From a virus: a stretch of 29,889 bases of DNA. The notes beneath the pieces are model-generated. The model had not been told where the DNA came from, did not search any database, and saw nothing but the letters and a program-made list of their open reading frames with translations. A program made the translations under genes and the position numbers. Below are positions 22,776-29,790 of this stretch, in pieces; positions within the stretch are counted from its first letter, which is position 1; each line of letters starts with the position of its first letter. The DNA lies in the IMG/VR virus record IMGVR_UViG_3300045135_001134, positions 1 through 29,889 of that record. One strand, 5' to 3'.

Positions 22776-23494
22776 GAATCGCGGTATGTTCCGGCGGTCA
22801 GTTACGTATGTCCGATGACGTATTGAAACTGACCGATCGTCTATTGAAGGATGCGTTTCCTACTGCGGACTTCTACTACCCTGTGTGGAAAGAGGATTAC
22901 AAGGAAAGGAAGATCCTTGATACGTTTGATGGCACAGTAGAAGTCATAGAAGAGTATGACATTGACTACCATCCCTATGACGACAATCCGAATGTCAATA
23001 TGTCATGGGACTACCAGAAGAAGATTAAGAACCCTAATCCAATCCGACACTTACACCAGACCAAACAGATACTCAATCATAATCGTATGGTGCGCAAGTA
23101 TCTAAAAGACTACGACGTGATAGTACGCACCCGTTACGACTCAATCATAAGTCCCGTACAGAACTTTTCTGCGGGGTTAGATCTTGCCAGAGAGGGGTGC
23201 GTGGTTTCGTATCAGGCGGGTGGCAATCACGAGTTTCTACACCACGAGAAGATCATCACAGGTTCGAAGACCGAAATGATATCGGACGGCGGACTGATCT
23301 TTCACTCTCCGAAGGTGTGGGATTGTGAGTTAGTGGATAGACTAGATAAAGAGAAACGTTTACTTGCCGCTGAGTTTGGATGGTATCAAGTCCTGATGGA
23401 GAACAGTAAACAGTACTATAGGTACGTTGGTGGTGCACATCTTACACGGTGTGTGATCAAAGAATTCAGAGAAGAGATAGAAAACTTGTTATGA
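22772..23494 (+). CDS. Putative glycosyltransferase with RTRYD motif
   Basis: A 240-residue protein starting MRIAVCSGGQLR. The segment YDVIVRTRYDSII (R119-T-R-Y-D123) is the metal/nucleotide region of a poorly characterised group of polysaccharide-locus proteins; ISDGGLIFHSPKVWD follows, like the GT-A acceptor side. No other enzyme family fits. The assignment rests on this motif and on neighbours, so it is tentative. Confidence 0.5.
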   Translation: MRIAVCSGGQLRMSDDVLKLTDRLLKDAFPTADFYYPVWKEDYKERKILDTFDGTVEVIEEYDIDYHPYDDNPNVNMSWDYQKKIKNPNPIRHLHQTKQILNHNRMVRKYLKDYDVIVRTRYDSIISPVQNFSAGLDLAREGCVVSYQAGGNHEFLHHEKIITGSKTEMISDGGLIFHSPKVWDCELVDRLDKEKRLLAAEFGWYQVLMENSKQYYRYVGGAHLTRCVIKEFREEIENLL

Positions 23495-24153
23495 AATCAT
23501 ATGTTATTACGATAATGGAGATGGAAGATTCGGTAAAGGCCGCAGAACGATGTATTGCGTCAATGCCAGAATTCAATGTGGAAATGTTTCCTGCCATCAC
23601 CCCCCTGAAAAATAAACTTCTGCCAGAACAACTTGCAAGAGAGAAAGAAATTGACCTTGCATGGTTCAGTCGAATAGACGGTGCAAAATATTCTCGTATG
23701 CTTCGATGTATATCTGCCTTCCTGTCTCATCACTCCCTATGGGAGAAGTGTGTCGAACTCAATGAAGAGATTCAGATCTTTGAACATGATGCGGTACGGG
23801 TGGGTAACCTACCACAACACATAAATTACCAAGGGTGTATTACTCTGGGTGCACCTAGTTATGGTAGGTACGAGACACCTGCAAAACTAGGTGTTAATCC
23901 TTTAACTCAGAAGGTTTACTTTGGTGGTGCACATGCGTATCGAATCAAACCAGAGGCGGCACGTTTGTTCATTACTCAGGCTAAGTTATATGCCGCGGCA
24001 ACCGATGTGTTCATATGTAAAGAGTTCTTCCCTTGGTTAGAAGAGTATTACCCATGGCCAGTCATCGCAAAGGATAGTTTCTCTACGATTCAGAACGAAG
24101 GTGGATGCGTTGCAAAACACGGGTATAACAAGGAGACTTATCAGTTGTTATGA
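23491..24153 (+). CDS. GT25-like glycosyltransferase, paralog 4
   Basis: A 220-residue protein: MKSYVITIMEMEDSVKAAER, MFPAITPLK, CISAFLSHHSLWEKCVE and IQIFEHDAVRV (E98-H99-D100), then AHAYRIKPEAARLFI. EHD again replaces EDD. I chose ATG 23491 (overlapping the upstream TGA, with MKSYVIT aligning to MKAYIIT of paralog 3) over an earlier in-frame start at 23449. Confidence 0.85.
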   Translation: MKSYVITIMEMEDSVKAAERCIASMPEFNVEMFPAITPLKNKLLPEQLAREKEIDLAWFSRIDGAKYSRMLRCISAFLSHHSLWEKCVELNEEIQIFEHDAVRVGNLPQHINYQGCITLGAPSYGRYETPAKLGVNPLTQKVYFGGAHAYRIKPEAARLFITQAKLYAAATDVFICKEFFPWLEEYYPWPVIAKDSFSTIQNEGGCVAKHGYNKETYQLL

Positions 24154-24824
24154 TTACTGTATGTTGTGTGTTGTGGGGAGACAAGTTCTCTGAAGAGTAT
24201 GTTCATAATCTAAAGGCGGCAGTAGAACGAAACACGACTGTGCCTCATGAGTTTGTGTGTCTGAGTGATCGACAGATTAAGGGTGTCAAGACTAAGTTAC
24301 TCAAGCCTGGAGTTACGGGTTGGTGGAATAAGTTGCAGTTGTTTGATGGTGAGATCAAGGGGCGTATTGTCTATCTTGACCTTGATACATTGATCACGTC
24401 TAACATCGATTGGTTGTTGAATTACTCTGGTAACTTTGCGGGTATTGAAGATCTGGGTGTTGCGAATGCACATCAACAACATCTCAAAGGTGTGATGCAG
24501 TCTGGTGTGATGGCATGGAAGTCGGAGTGGATGGATTGGTTGTATGTTGAGTTTTCATTCTCTCGCGATACAGTGATGCAACAGTTTCGAGGTGACGGTG
24601 AGTACCTAAATTACATCGTAAAACGGCGGGATCTTCTACAACATATATACCCCAACAAGATACAGTCGTACAAGTATCAAGTGTATCCACAAAACATAGA
24701 AGGTACGTCGATCATCTGTTTTCATGGTCGACCAAGTATAATTCAGGCAATGAATGAGTCAGTAACTACTCCAATGAGAACGTACTGGCCACAAGAATGG
24801 GTAAAGGATTATTGGCATGGGTAA
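24150..24824 (+). CDS. GT-A glycosyltransferase with DLDT motif
   Basis: A 224-residue protein: MITVCCVLWGDKFSEEYV, FVCLSDR, GWWNKLQLF, then the metal motif VYLDLDTLI (D77-L-D79), a GVMAWKSEW segment and C-terminal IICFHGRPSI. The layout is that of GT8-related transferases from surface-polysaccharide loci. The 3' end overlaps the next gene by eight bases. Confidence 0.75.
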   Translation: MITVCCVLWGDKFSEEYVHNLKAAVERNTTVPHEFVCLSDRQIKGVKTKLLKPGVTGWWNKLQLFDGEIKGRIVYLDLDTLITSNIDWLLNYSGNFAGIEDLGVANAHQQHLKGVMQSGVMAWKSEWMDWLYVEFSFSRDTVMQQFRGDGEYLNYIVKRRDLLQHIYPNKIQSYKYQVYPQNIEGTSIICFHGRPSIIQAMNESVTTPMRTYWPQEWVKDYWHG

Positions 24825-25569
24825 GGTAGTTCATGTAATAGGTAATGGTGATCGAGCGCATTATTATCAGGATGAACCTCGAAAAGGTTTGAAACTTCTG
24901 TGTAATATGCCTCCGTTCACAGTTGATCCAAAGGAAGTCTTTGCTACCTGTATGGTAGACTTTAAGATGATGATGGCGTTGACTGCGGGAGAGATTAAAC
25001 TCGATCAGTATCAGTGGGTTCTTGGAACTCGTCCTCGTATTTGGATGTATGAACGTTCTGCATTCTACATGAAGTATGCACCCAACGTTCGTGAGTTCTA
25101 TACGCACGTTCCACAGTATGCAGGTAACGCAACCAACTTTAACTGTGGTCACATGGCAGTTCACTATGCAGCTGCAAGACACAACGCAGACGAAGTTCAC
25201 CTATATGGATTTGACACAATCTTTGATTTCAATATGCGAAGTTACACCGATGTGATACTATCCAGTGATCGGTCACAGAGTAACAACTATCGCCTGTTGA
25301 ATATCTGGAGACCAATCTGGAGAGACATCTTCCGTGAGTTTCCCAAGACTAAGTTCGTCCTTCATCACAATCATGATGTTTTGAAAATACCAAAGCTTGA
25401 CAACGTTGAGGTAAAGCTGTATAATAGTAAAGGTCTGTCCAAGGCACAGTCGAAAGAAGATCCGTCAGATATCAGTGACGGCCGCGGCATGGAAGTCCCT
25501 ATCAATACTGCACCTCTCAATCGTAAACAGAGACGTGCCCAAGAAGCGTTGCAACGTAAGGCGAAATGA
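24817..25569 (+). CDS. DUF115/GT42-like Rossmann protein
   Basis: A 250-residue protein: VVHVIGNGDRAHYY at the N-terminus and CGHMAVHYAAARHNADEVHLYGFDTIFDF in the centre resemble the DUF115/sialyltransferase-like (GT29/GT42) group, in which the second block sits at the nucleotide-sugar pocket. The C-terminus is a basic linker ending in LNRKQRRAQEALQRKAK. A transferase role is plausible but not shown by a catalytic residue I can name. Last gene of the glycan island. Confidence 0.55.
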   Translation: MGKVVHVIGNGDRAHYYQDEPRKGLKLLCNMPPFTVDPKEVFATCMVDFKMMMALTAGEIKLDQYQWVLGTRPRIWMYERSAFYMKYAPNVREFYTHVPQYAGNATNFNCGHMAVHYAAARHNADEVHLYGFDTIFDFNMRSYTDVILSSDRSQSNNYRLLNIWRPIWRDIFREFPKTKFVLHHNHDVLKIPKLDNVEVKLYNSKGLSKAQSKEDPSDISDGRGMEVPINTAPLNRKQRRAQEALQRKAK

Positions 25570-26237
25570 TGTTTGAACATGTAGGAATCGATCTGGGTTA
25601 TTCTGATCTGGAGGCGATTACAACTGAACATGGTAGACGATATGTCATGCCCAATGGTGGTGCATATCCGTCAATTACTACTGTACTTTCTATTCTGAGT
25701 GAAGCAGGGATTGCTGCGTGGAGAAAGAGAGTAGGAGAAGAAGAGGCAAACAAGATCTCTTATCGTGCTTCTCAACGAGGAACCGCTGTACACGAAATTA
25801 CTGAGAAGTACATCAACAATGATGAAGACTACACCAGTGGTTTCATGCCCAATGTGGTTAGTGATTTTCAATCGATCAAACCGATACTGGATGAACGGAT
25901 TGGTAAAGTGTACGCACAAGAGGTACCCTTGTACTCCGACTACCTTAAGGTTGCGGGGCGTGTAGACTGTATTGCAGAGTTCGACGGTAAACTGTCTGTC
26001 ATAGACTTCAAGACCAGTCGACGTTACAAGTCTCACAGTCATGTGAAAAACTATTTCCAACAAGAGGCATTCTATGCAATTGCGTGGGAAGAACGCACAG
26101 GAATGCCTATTACACAACTCGTTACAATCATTGCGGTTGATGATGGTGGATCGCAAGTGTTCGTTGAACATCGTGATGATTGGGCCCCAGAATTACAAAA
26201 AACAATAGGGAAGTATTATGAACGAGAAAATTCGTGA
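25566..26237 (+). CDS. PD-(D/E)XK exonuclease (MGME1/RecB-like)
   Basis: A 223-residue nuclease. PD-(D/E)XK signatures: GTAVHEITEKY (H76), QEVPLYS (E119), GRVDCIAEF (D134), LSVIDFKTS (D147-x-K149) and QQEAFYAIA (QxxxY motif). The pattern is that of MGME1/RecB-type single-strand exonucleases frequent in marine T4-like phages, acting in replication or recombination. Start ATG 25566 overlaps the previous stop; an ATG three bases later is equally possible. Overlaps the ho gene by 20 bases. Confidence 0.85.
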   Translation: MMFEHVGIDLGYSDLEAITTEHGRRYVMPNGGAYPSITTVLSILSEAGIAAWRKRVGEEEANKISYRASQRGTAVHEITEKYINNDEDYTSGFMPNVVSDFQSIKPILDERIGKVYAQEVPLYSDYLKVAGRVDCIAEFDGKLSVIDFKTSRRYKSHSHVKNYFQQEAFYAIAWEERTGMPITQLVTIIAVDDGGSQVFVEHRDDWAPELQKTIGKYYERENS

Positions 26238-26727
26238 GATTCACGACGAAGTTGAACGTCTACCTTTCTCTCAGGCATTGTTCAACGGAGAGTTGACTAG
26301 ACACCAAACCGTTGCGTATCTAAACAATCAGTACTTTATTTTCCAGGCGATGGAACATTCGTTGAACAAACTACCACACAAATCACTACTTCGTTGTGAA
26401 AAGATTAAAGAATGTCTTGCCGAACTGAACGAAGAAGTGAATGGAAAGTGGATGGCAAAGGCCACACAAGACTACATCAAAGAAATCATTGATACCGAAG
26501 ATAATCGAGAGAAATGGATGTCACACGTTTATCTGAACTATATGGCGATGATGATGGGTGGTTCTATTCTCGCAGAGAAGAGTCCAGAGTTGGCACGGAT
26601 GTGGTACTTTACTGATCGTTCTGAATGTATCAAGTCTATTCGAGATGAAAAGGTTGATTGGGATCAAGTCGAGGAAGGGTTTCAGTATCACCGTGGTATA
26701 CTAGAGGAACTGATCCATGTGGAATGA
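26218..26727 (+). CDS. ho: Heme oxygenase-like protein (biliverdin-forming)
   Basis: A 169-residue, all-helical protein. IREIHDEVERLPF carries H9, matching the proximal heme-ligand position of heme oxygenases (H25 in HO-1). QYFIFQAMEHSL and SHVYLNYMAMMMGGSILAEK (102-121) match the distal helix with its Gly pair (GDLSGGQ in HO-1). It would cleave heme to biliverdin, CO and iron using ferredoxin or another reductant. It is shorter than cyanophage enzymes (about 230 aa). The bilin reductase start lies inside its 3' end, a strong functional link. TenA-type alternatives are less likely given that neighbour. Confidence 0.75.
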   Translation: MNEKIREIHDEVERLPFSQALFNGELTRHQTVAYLNNQYFIFQAMEHSLNKLPHKSLLRCEKIKECLAELNEEVNGKWMAKATQDYIKEIIDTEDNREKWMSHVYLNYMAMMMGGSILAEKSPELARMWYFTDRSECIKSIRDEKVDWDQVEEGFQYHRGILEELIHVE

Positions 26728-27355
26728 TTTCCTTGATCTGAAACGAGAACTCACTAGGGTCTTCACTTATTATTGTGAGAACGGAAAACCAGATCATTAT
26801 GAAGAGTACGACCACTACAACTGGTACTGGAAAAGTAAAAGACTAGAACTTGGTCATATCTCAGTTGTTGACAAACGTGAGTCACACGGTATATGGATGA
26901 TGCACGTCAACGCCTATGCACGTGTAACCTATCCGATGCCTATCTACGGTTTCGATGTGGTGTGTGGCAAGAAGAAAGTTACAGGATGTTTTCACGATCT
27001 GTCTCCGACTGGATACAACAGTATGAGAATGGAACGTAAAGAAGTCAAACGAGAACGTGAACTACCAGACTGGGCCAAAGAGATCTTTTCGGGAGATATG
27101 CTCGCAGCGGGTAACATCACCGATCGTGATGAAATCATAGAGTACGCAACGATGGGACTGGACAATCTGGAGTCTTGGTTTATCAAACTGGAGTCATTGA
27201 ACATGGCATCCCCACCAGTGAACTACATTGCAGCTCGATCAAAATACTGTCACAATCAGTTACAGAACCCCCACAGTTTCAATGTGATGAAGAGTCTAGG
27301 TCTCCCCGAAGACTATCTCACTGAATTCAAAATGAATAAACAATTCCCCTTTTAG
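26717..27355 (+). CDS. pcyX: Ferredoxin-dependent bilin reductase, PcyA/PcyX type
   Basis: A 212-residue reductase of the HY2/FDBR family. Hallmarks: WMMHVNAYARVTYPMPIYGFDVV, FHDLSPTG, ELPDWAKEIFSGDMLAAG, and a C-terminal YCHNQLQNPHSF ... FPF. H63 and D80 are 17 residues apart, as are the catalytic pair H88/D105 of PcyA, so it is PcyA/PcyX-like rather than PebS-like (which has Asn at the His site). It would reduce biliverdin from the upstream heme oxygenase to a bilin such as phycoerythrobilin or phycocyanobilin. The start overlaps ho by 11 bases. No ferredoxin gene is visible here. Confidence 0.88.
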   Translation: MWNDFLDLKRELTRVFTYYCENGKPDHYEEYDHYNWYWKSKRLELGHISVVDKRESHGIWMMHVNAYARVTYPMPIYGFDVVCGKKKVTGCFHDLSPTGYNSMRMERKEVKRERELPDWAKEIFSGDMLAAGNITDRDEIIEYATMGLDNLESWFIKLESLNMASPPVNYIAARSKYCHNQLQNPHSFNVMKSLGLPEDYLTEFKMNKQFPF

Positions 27356-27372
27356 AACAAAATATTCTAAAA
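27350..27372 (+). other. AT-rich hairpin after the bilin reductase gene
   Basis: TTTTAGAA (27350-27357), loop CAAAATA, TTCTAAAA (27365-27372): a perfect but weak 8-bp stem spanning the stop codon. It is followed by A's, not T's, so it is not a convincing intrinsic terminator on this strand; it may protect the mRNA 3' end. Confidence 0.4.
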
Positions 27373-27388
27373 AAACTTCATAATTCGC

Positions 27389-27417
27389 TTCCTTTTCTTT
27401 TAAAAACATAGTATAAT
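27389..27417 (+). promoter_or_regulatory. Early-type promoter copy 1
   Basis: TTCCTT (27389-27394), 17 bases, TATAAT (27412-27417), followed by a leader TACCATGTAATTGAGAGAGAGG that is nearly identical in copy 2. Member of a three-copy family (with 28605 and 29261), each preceded by CGCTT and placed 30-34 bases before an ATG. The GAGAGAGAGG doubles as ribosome site. Confidence 0.8.
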
Positions 27418-27447
27418 TACCATGTAATTGAGAGAGAGGAAGAAATT

Positions 27448-27711
27448 ATGATTTACCAACCTGACTACTACATTCAAGACTTCACTTGGGAAGAGGCTGT
27501 GTCGTTGATGACCTGTTACGGTCGTGGTGACCTGCTTCGAGGTATGAAAGAGTTCGAAGCCGAGTATGAACTCAGACTGAAAGAGTGTGATGATATGGAT
27601 CTTGGCGTGATGGAGTTTGATCACTGGTTAGACATCTATGCCCATGAACATTCAGCGTTCAATGTGGTGTGGGAAGGAATGAGTCAATTATTTGAGAAGG
27701 ATGTTGCGTAA
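27448..27711 (+). CDS. Small early-type protein, 87 aa
   Basis: Family not recognised. An acidic, helical protein starting MIYQPDYYIQDFTWEEAVSL and rich in aromatic residues and Met, with no cysteines beyond C23 and C47. First gene after promoter copy 1, behind GAGAGAGAGGAAG. By position and size it resembles T4-like early genes that interfere with host functions, but nothing in the sequence says which. Stop overlaps the next ATG (TAATG). Confidence 0.65.
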   Translation: MIYQPDYYIQDFTWEEAVSLMTCYGRGDLLRGMKEFEAEYELRLKECDDMDLGVMEFDHWLDIYAHEHSAFNVVWEGMSQLFEKDVA

Positions 27712-27929
27712 TGAATTGGAAACTTGAAGGTCTTAAAATTGAAGCGGAATATCTTGATGTTCCTGTGTGTGGTGTTGTGACTCATAGTCGTGTTGCTTAC
27801 GGTGGTCGTGTGGAACATCACATGGTGTTAGACGCCGACTATTCTAACTGTAATGGTCGTGTGACTCGCCCCGCTGGCGATGTTGTGATCGTTGATCACC
27901 GAACTGTTTCTCGTGTAATGGAGGCTTAA
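27711..27929 (+). CDS. Small early-type protein, 72 aa, beta-rich
   Basis: Family not recognised. Contains CGVVTHSRVAYGGRVEHHMVLD and VVIVDHRTVSRVMEA. The alternating hydrophobic pattern suggests a small beta-barrel-like domain, and the protein has several histidines. It overlaps the upstream stop by one base and is followed two bases later by the next ATG, so it is part of the operon from promoter copy 1. Confidence 0.6.
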   Translation: MNWKLEGLKIEAEYLDVPVCGVVTHSRVAYGGRVEHHMVLDADYSNCNGRVTRPAGDVVIVDHRTVSRVMEA

Positions 27930-27931
27930 TT

Positions 27932-28141
27932 ATGGTTGTACGTTTAGAAAACTTTGATGGTCAACCCTGTGACCTCACAGGTAAACCCATGACCAACGCT
28001 GTTGGTTTCTTTGCCCGTGGTGCTACGGGTCGTGTGTGCCTTGTCATGGTGGGTGAATGCCGTGAAGGTGAAACCTTGTCAACCTTAGAAGAGGTTGAGA
28101 CTTGGGCAGAGTCTGTTCCAGGCGGTTACTTGGATTACTAG
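27932..28141 (+). CDS. Small early-type protein, 69 aa
   Basis: Family not recognised. Starts MVVRLENFDGQPCDLTGKPM; the opening CDLTGKPM plus ATGRVCLVMVGEC gives three cysteines without a clear metal-binding spacing. Ends in an acidic helix (TLEEVETWAES) and PGGYLDY. Starts two bases after the upstream stop, with GGAGGC upstream as ribosome site. Confidence 0.6.
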   Translation: MVVRLENFDGQPCDLTGKPMTNAVGFFARGATGRVCLVMVGECREGETLSTLEEVETWAESVPGGYLDY

Positions 28142-28150
28142 GAGTTAGTG

Positions 28151-28333
28151 ATGATGACTAGTTCTGAAGCGTTTTGTAGGTTGGACTTGTTAGTGTTGAA
28201 TGAGAAGACTCCCCATGATCGAATGGACATTATGGGGTATTTGTGCCGACTACTGAACCAAGATCAGTTAGATCAGATCGAAAAAGATATCAACGATGTG
28301 TATGACCACATGAGAAAAGGAGGATTGGTTTAA
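28151..28333 (+). CDS. Small early-type protein, 60 aa
   Basis: Family not recognised. All-helical, acidic: MMTSSEAFCRLDLLVLNEKT ... DQLDQIEKDINDVYDHMRKG. I chose ATG 28151 (GGAG at 28141-28144 is well spaced); GTG 28148 and ATG 28154 are in-frame alternatives. The TAA overlaps the next ATG (TTTAATG), continuing the operon. Confidence 0.6.
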   Translation: MMTSSEAFCRLDLLVLNEKTPHDRMDIMGYLCRLLNQDQLDQIEKDINDVYDHMRKGGLV

Positions 28334-28566
28334 TGTTTGTTTATTCGTTTTGGTGTAGACCATTGTATTCAGAGTACGGAGCAATGTACACGATCGTTGC
28401 CGACTGTATTTCAAGTGCGATCGAACTTTTGAAGGCCGATGATGAGTATCACTTCAAACAAGAGTTTGCCGATGTTGACTATCTGTACAGGTGTATCGAG
28501 AAAGGTGCGATCATTAAGTGTGATGATAATGAGAAACCTCGAATCGCAGAATATTTTGATACCTAA
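28333..28566 (+). CDS. Small early-type protein, 77 aa
   Basis: Family not recognised. Starts MFVYSFWCRPLYSEYGAMYT, contains VADCISSAIELLKADDEYHF and ends CDDNEKPRIAEYFDT. The pattern of one beta strand, an AIELLK helix and a later strand suggests a small alpha/beta domain. Last gene of the promoter-copy-1 operon; about 95 untranslated bases with promoter copy 2 follow. Confidence 0.6.
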   Translation: MFVYSFWCRPLYSEYGAMYTIVADCISSAIELLKADDEYHFKQEFADVDYLYRCIEKGAIIKCDDNEKPRIAEYFDT

Positions 28567-28604
28567 CATTACCAAAATTTAATGAAAAAATGTTCTCAAA
28601 ACGC

Positions 28605-28633
28605 TTGCAGATGTTTTCAAAATATGAGATAAT
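28605..28633 (+). promoter_or_regulatory. Early-type promoter copy 2
   Basis: TTGCAG (28605-28610), 17 bases, GATAAT (28628-28633), then TACCCTGTAATTGAGAGAGAGG. The 16-mer ATGTTTTCAAAATATG (28611-28626) in the spacer is identical in copy 3, and the leader differs from copy 1 by one base in TACC(A/C)TGTAATTGAGAGAGAGG. Such conservation outside -35/-10 implies shared ancestry or an additional binding factor. Confidence 0.85.
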
Positions 28634-28663
28634 TACCCTGTAATTGAGAGAGAGGTGATTGTT

Positions 28664-28879
28664 ATGAAAGAACGTGAATTGGAAATGTACGGTTGTCTCC
28701 GTGCCGACATCGACGCCGAGATAGCGGAGATCATCGGGCCTAAGGAAATGTATGCGATGGCTATCCTGTCTGATGCGCAGATCGTCATGGGTGCGAATCC
28801 TGAACTGTCTCGACAGTACATAAACAAAGCGAAGTATGTAATGTCTCAGATTCTGAAAGAAAAGTTGGAGAATGTGTAA
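28664..28879 (+). CDS. Small early-type protein, 71 aa
   Basis: Family not recognised. Helical, starting MKERELEMYGCLRADIDAEI and ending MSQILKEKLENV, with charged amphipathic helices. The ATG at 28664 is well spaced from GAGAGAGAGG; an in-frame GTG at 28655 overlaps that ribosome site and is unlikely to be used. First gene after promoter copy 2; its TAA overlaps the next ATG. Confidence 0.6.
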   Translation: MKERELEMYGCLRADIDAEIAEIIGPKEMYAMAILSDAQIVMGANPELSRQYINKAKYVMSQILKEKLENV

Positions 28880-29040
28880 TGAATGAAGTGAAATGGTACG
28901 AGAAGGGTGATATCGGCGATCGTATTCGTGACCTGTTAGACTTTTGGGATCCGGCAACGTCTATCCGAGAGATGCAGAAACTCGGTCTGACAGACGAAGA
29001 GATCCTTGATGTAATTTTGAAAGAAGAGGAGTATGCGTAA
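28879..29040 (+). CDS. Small early-type protein, 53 aa
   Basis: Short ORF: MNEVKWYEKGDIGDRIRDLL ... LTDEEILDVILKEEEYA. It is acidic and helical. Coding is supported by TAATG overlaps at both ends, which fit it exactly between its neighbours. Family not recognised. Confidence 0.6.
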   Translation: MNEVKWYEKGDIGDRIRDLLDFWDPATSIREMQKLGLTDEEILDVILKEEEYA

Positions 29041-29267
29041 TGAATTATGAAAAGTATTATCAAGTGTTGACTCAGATCGGTGGTGCTGAGTACCACCTTG
29101 AAATGTTAATCAAGTCTTTAGAAGAACACTTCGATCCAGAGACTCGTGACTACACCACGATTGTTGCGCTTGATCAAGCAAAGCGTTTTCTGAGTGAAAT
29201 CAAAGCGCCTCGTATCGAGAAAACATTACAAAGAATTAATGAAAGTATTGAAAAAATCGCTTGCTAA
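29040..29267 (+). CDS. Small early-type protein, 75 aa
   Basis: Family not recognised. An all-helical protein with a YHLEMLIKSLEEHFD segment and a C-terminal coiled-coil-like LQRINESIEKIAC. Last gene of the copy-2 operon. The -35 of promoter copy 3 overlaps its stop codon (TTGCTAA), so the operons are fused head to tail. Confidence 0.6.
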   Translation: MNYEKYYQVLTQIGGAEYHLEMLIKSLEEHFDPETRDYTTIVALDQAKRFLSEIKAPRIEKTLQRINESIEKIAC

Positions 29268-29289
29268 TGTTTTCAAAATATGTCATAAT
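29261..29289 (+). promoter_or_regulatory. Early-type promoter copy 3
   Basis: TTGCTA (29261-29266), 17 bases containing ATGTTTTCAAAATATG (identical to copy 2), CATAAT (29284-29289), then a diverged leader ending TTGAGAGAG before ATG 29323. The upstream CGC is also shared with copies 1 and 2. Confidence 0.75.
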
Positions 29290-29322
29290 TCGTTTGTAAG
29301 TTGAGTTGAGAGAGAAAATATT

Positions 29323-29592
29323 ATGTTGATTGACCGTGTTGAACAGATCCTTGCCACTTTTATGCACCGTGACCCTTCACTGCGTAGCATTGGCATGAAA
29401 GATCACCACATTCTTGAAGAGATCGAACGTCTCCGCAAGTGTTGCTGTGCTGATGCTTACAAACGTGTGAGCCGTGTGGGTTCGACTCTCCAACTGTCTC
29501 GCAAAGGTCGCCTACACATTTTGGGTCTCTACGAGAACGCAAAGAAACACGCATCGATTGAACTTGAAATGAAAGAAGCAGGAGTACTGTAA
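29323..29592 (+). CDS. Small early-type protein, 89 aa
   Basis: Family not recognised. A basic, helical protein starting MLIDRVEQILATFMHRDPSL. It contains HHILEEIERLRKCCCADAYKRV with three consecutive cysteines, a pattern like a winged-helix or small regulatory domain (SRVGSTLQLSRKGRLHILGL), but this is only a visual impression. First gene after promoter copy 3; stop overlaps the next ATG. Confidence 0.6.
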   Translation: MLIDRVEQILATFMHRDPSLRSIGMKDHHILEEIERLRKCCCADAYKRVSRVGSTLQLSRKGRLHILGLYENAKKHASIELEMKEAGVL

Positions 29593-29780
29593 TGAATATG
29601 ACTTTGTCTTTTAACTGTGTTGCTCAAAACTGGCCCGATTGTGCAGATCTGACTGTCGGTAATACAATGTACGTCGACGATGTCAAAGCGTACAGCGGCA
29701 CTCGTCGGGTGGTGTTAGAAATCACTCGTTTGACTAACGAGTACTGTAAAGTAAAAGAACGTCGTGACTTAACATTCTAG
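29592..29780 (+). CDS. Small early-type protein, 62 aa
   Basis: Family not recognised. Beta-rich: MNMTLSFNCVAQNWPDCADL, VGNTMYVDDVKAYSG, RRVVLEITRLTNEYCKVKER. It could be a small OB- or SH3-like domain judging by strand alternation, not established. Last gene before the strong terminator; starts at a TAATG overlap. Confidence 0.6.
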   Translation: MNMTLSFNCVAQNWPDCADLTVGNTMYVDDVKAYSGTRRVVLEITRLTNEYCKVKERRDLTF

Positions 29781-29790
29781 GAGGACTTGG

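Noticed and set aside
11525-25569. Island as a DNA-hypermodification pathway (glucosylated bases)
   Set aside because: No pyrimidine hydroxymethylase or base-modifying enzyme is seen, and the transferases resemble LPS/capsule families; cannot be excluded from the window alone.
25671-26171. Long minus-strand frame (166 aa) opposite the nuclease gene
   Set aside because: It is antisense to a clear PD-(D/E)XK gene, lacks a ribosome site and shows no family features.
27350-27372. Intrinsic terminator after the bilin reductase gene
   Set aside because: The stem is A/T-only apart from one G-C pair and is followed by A's rather than T's.
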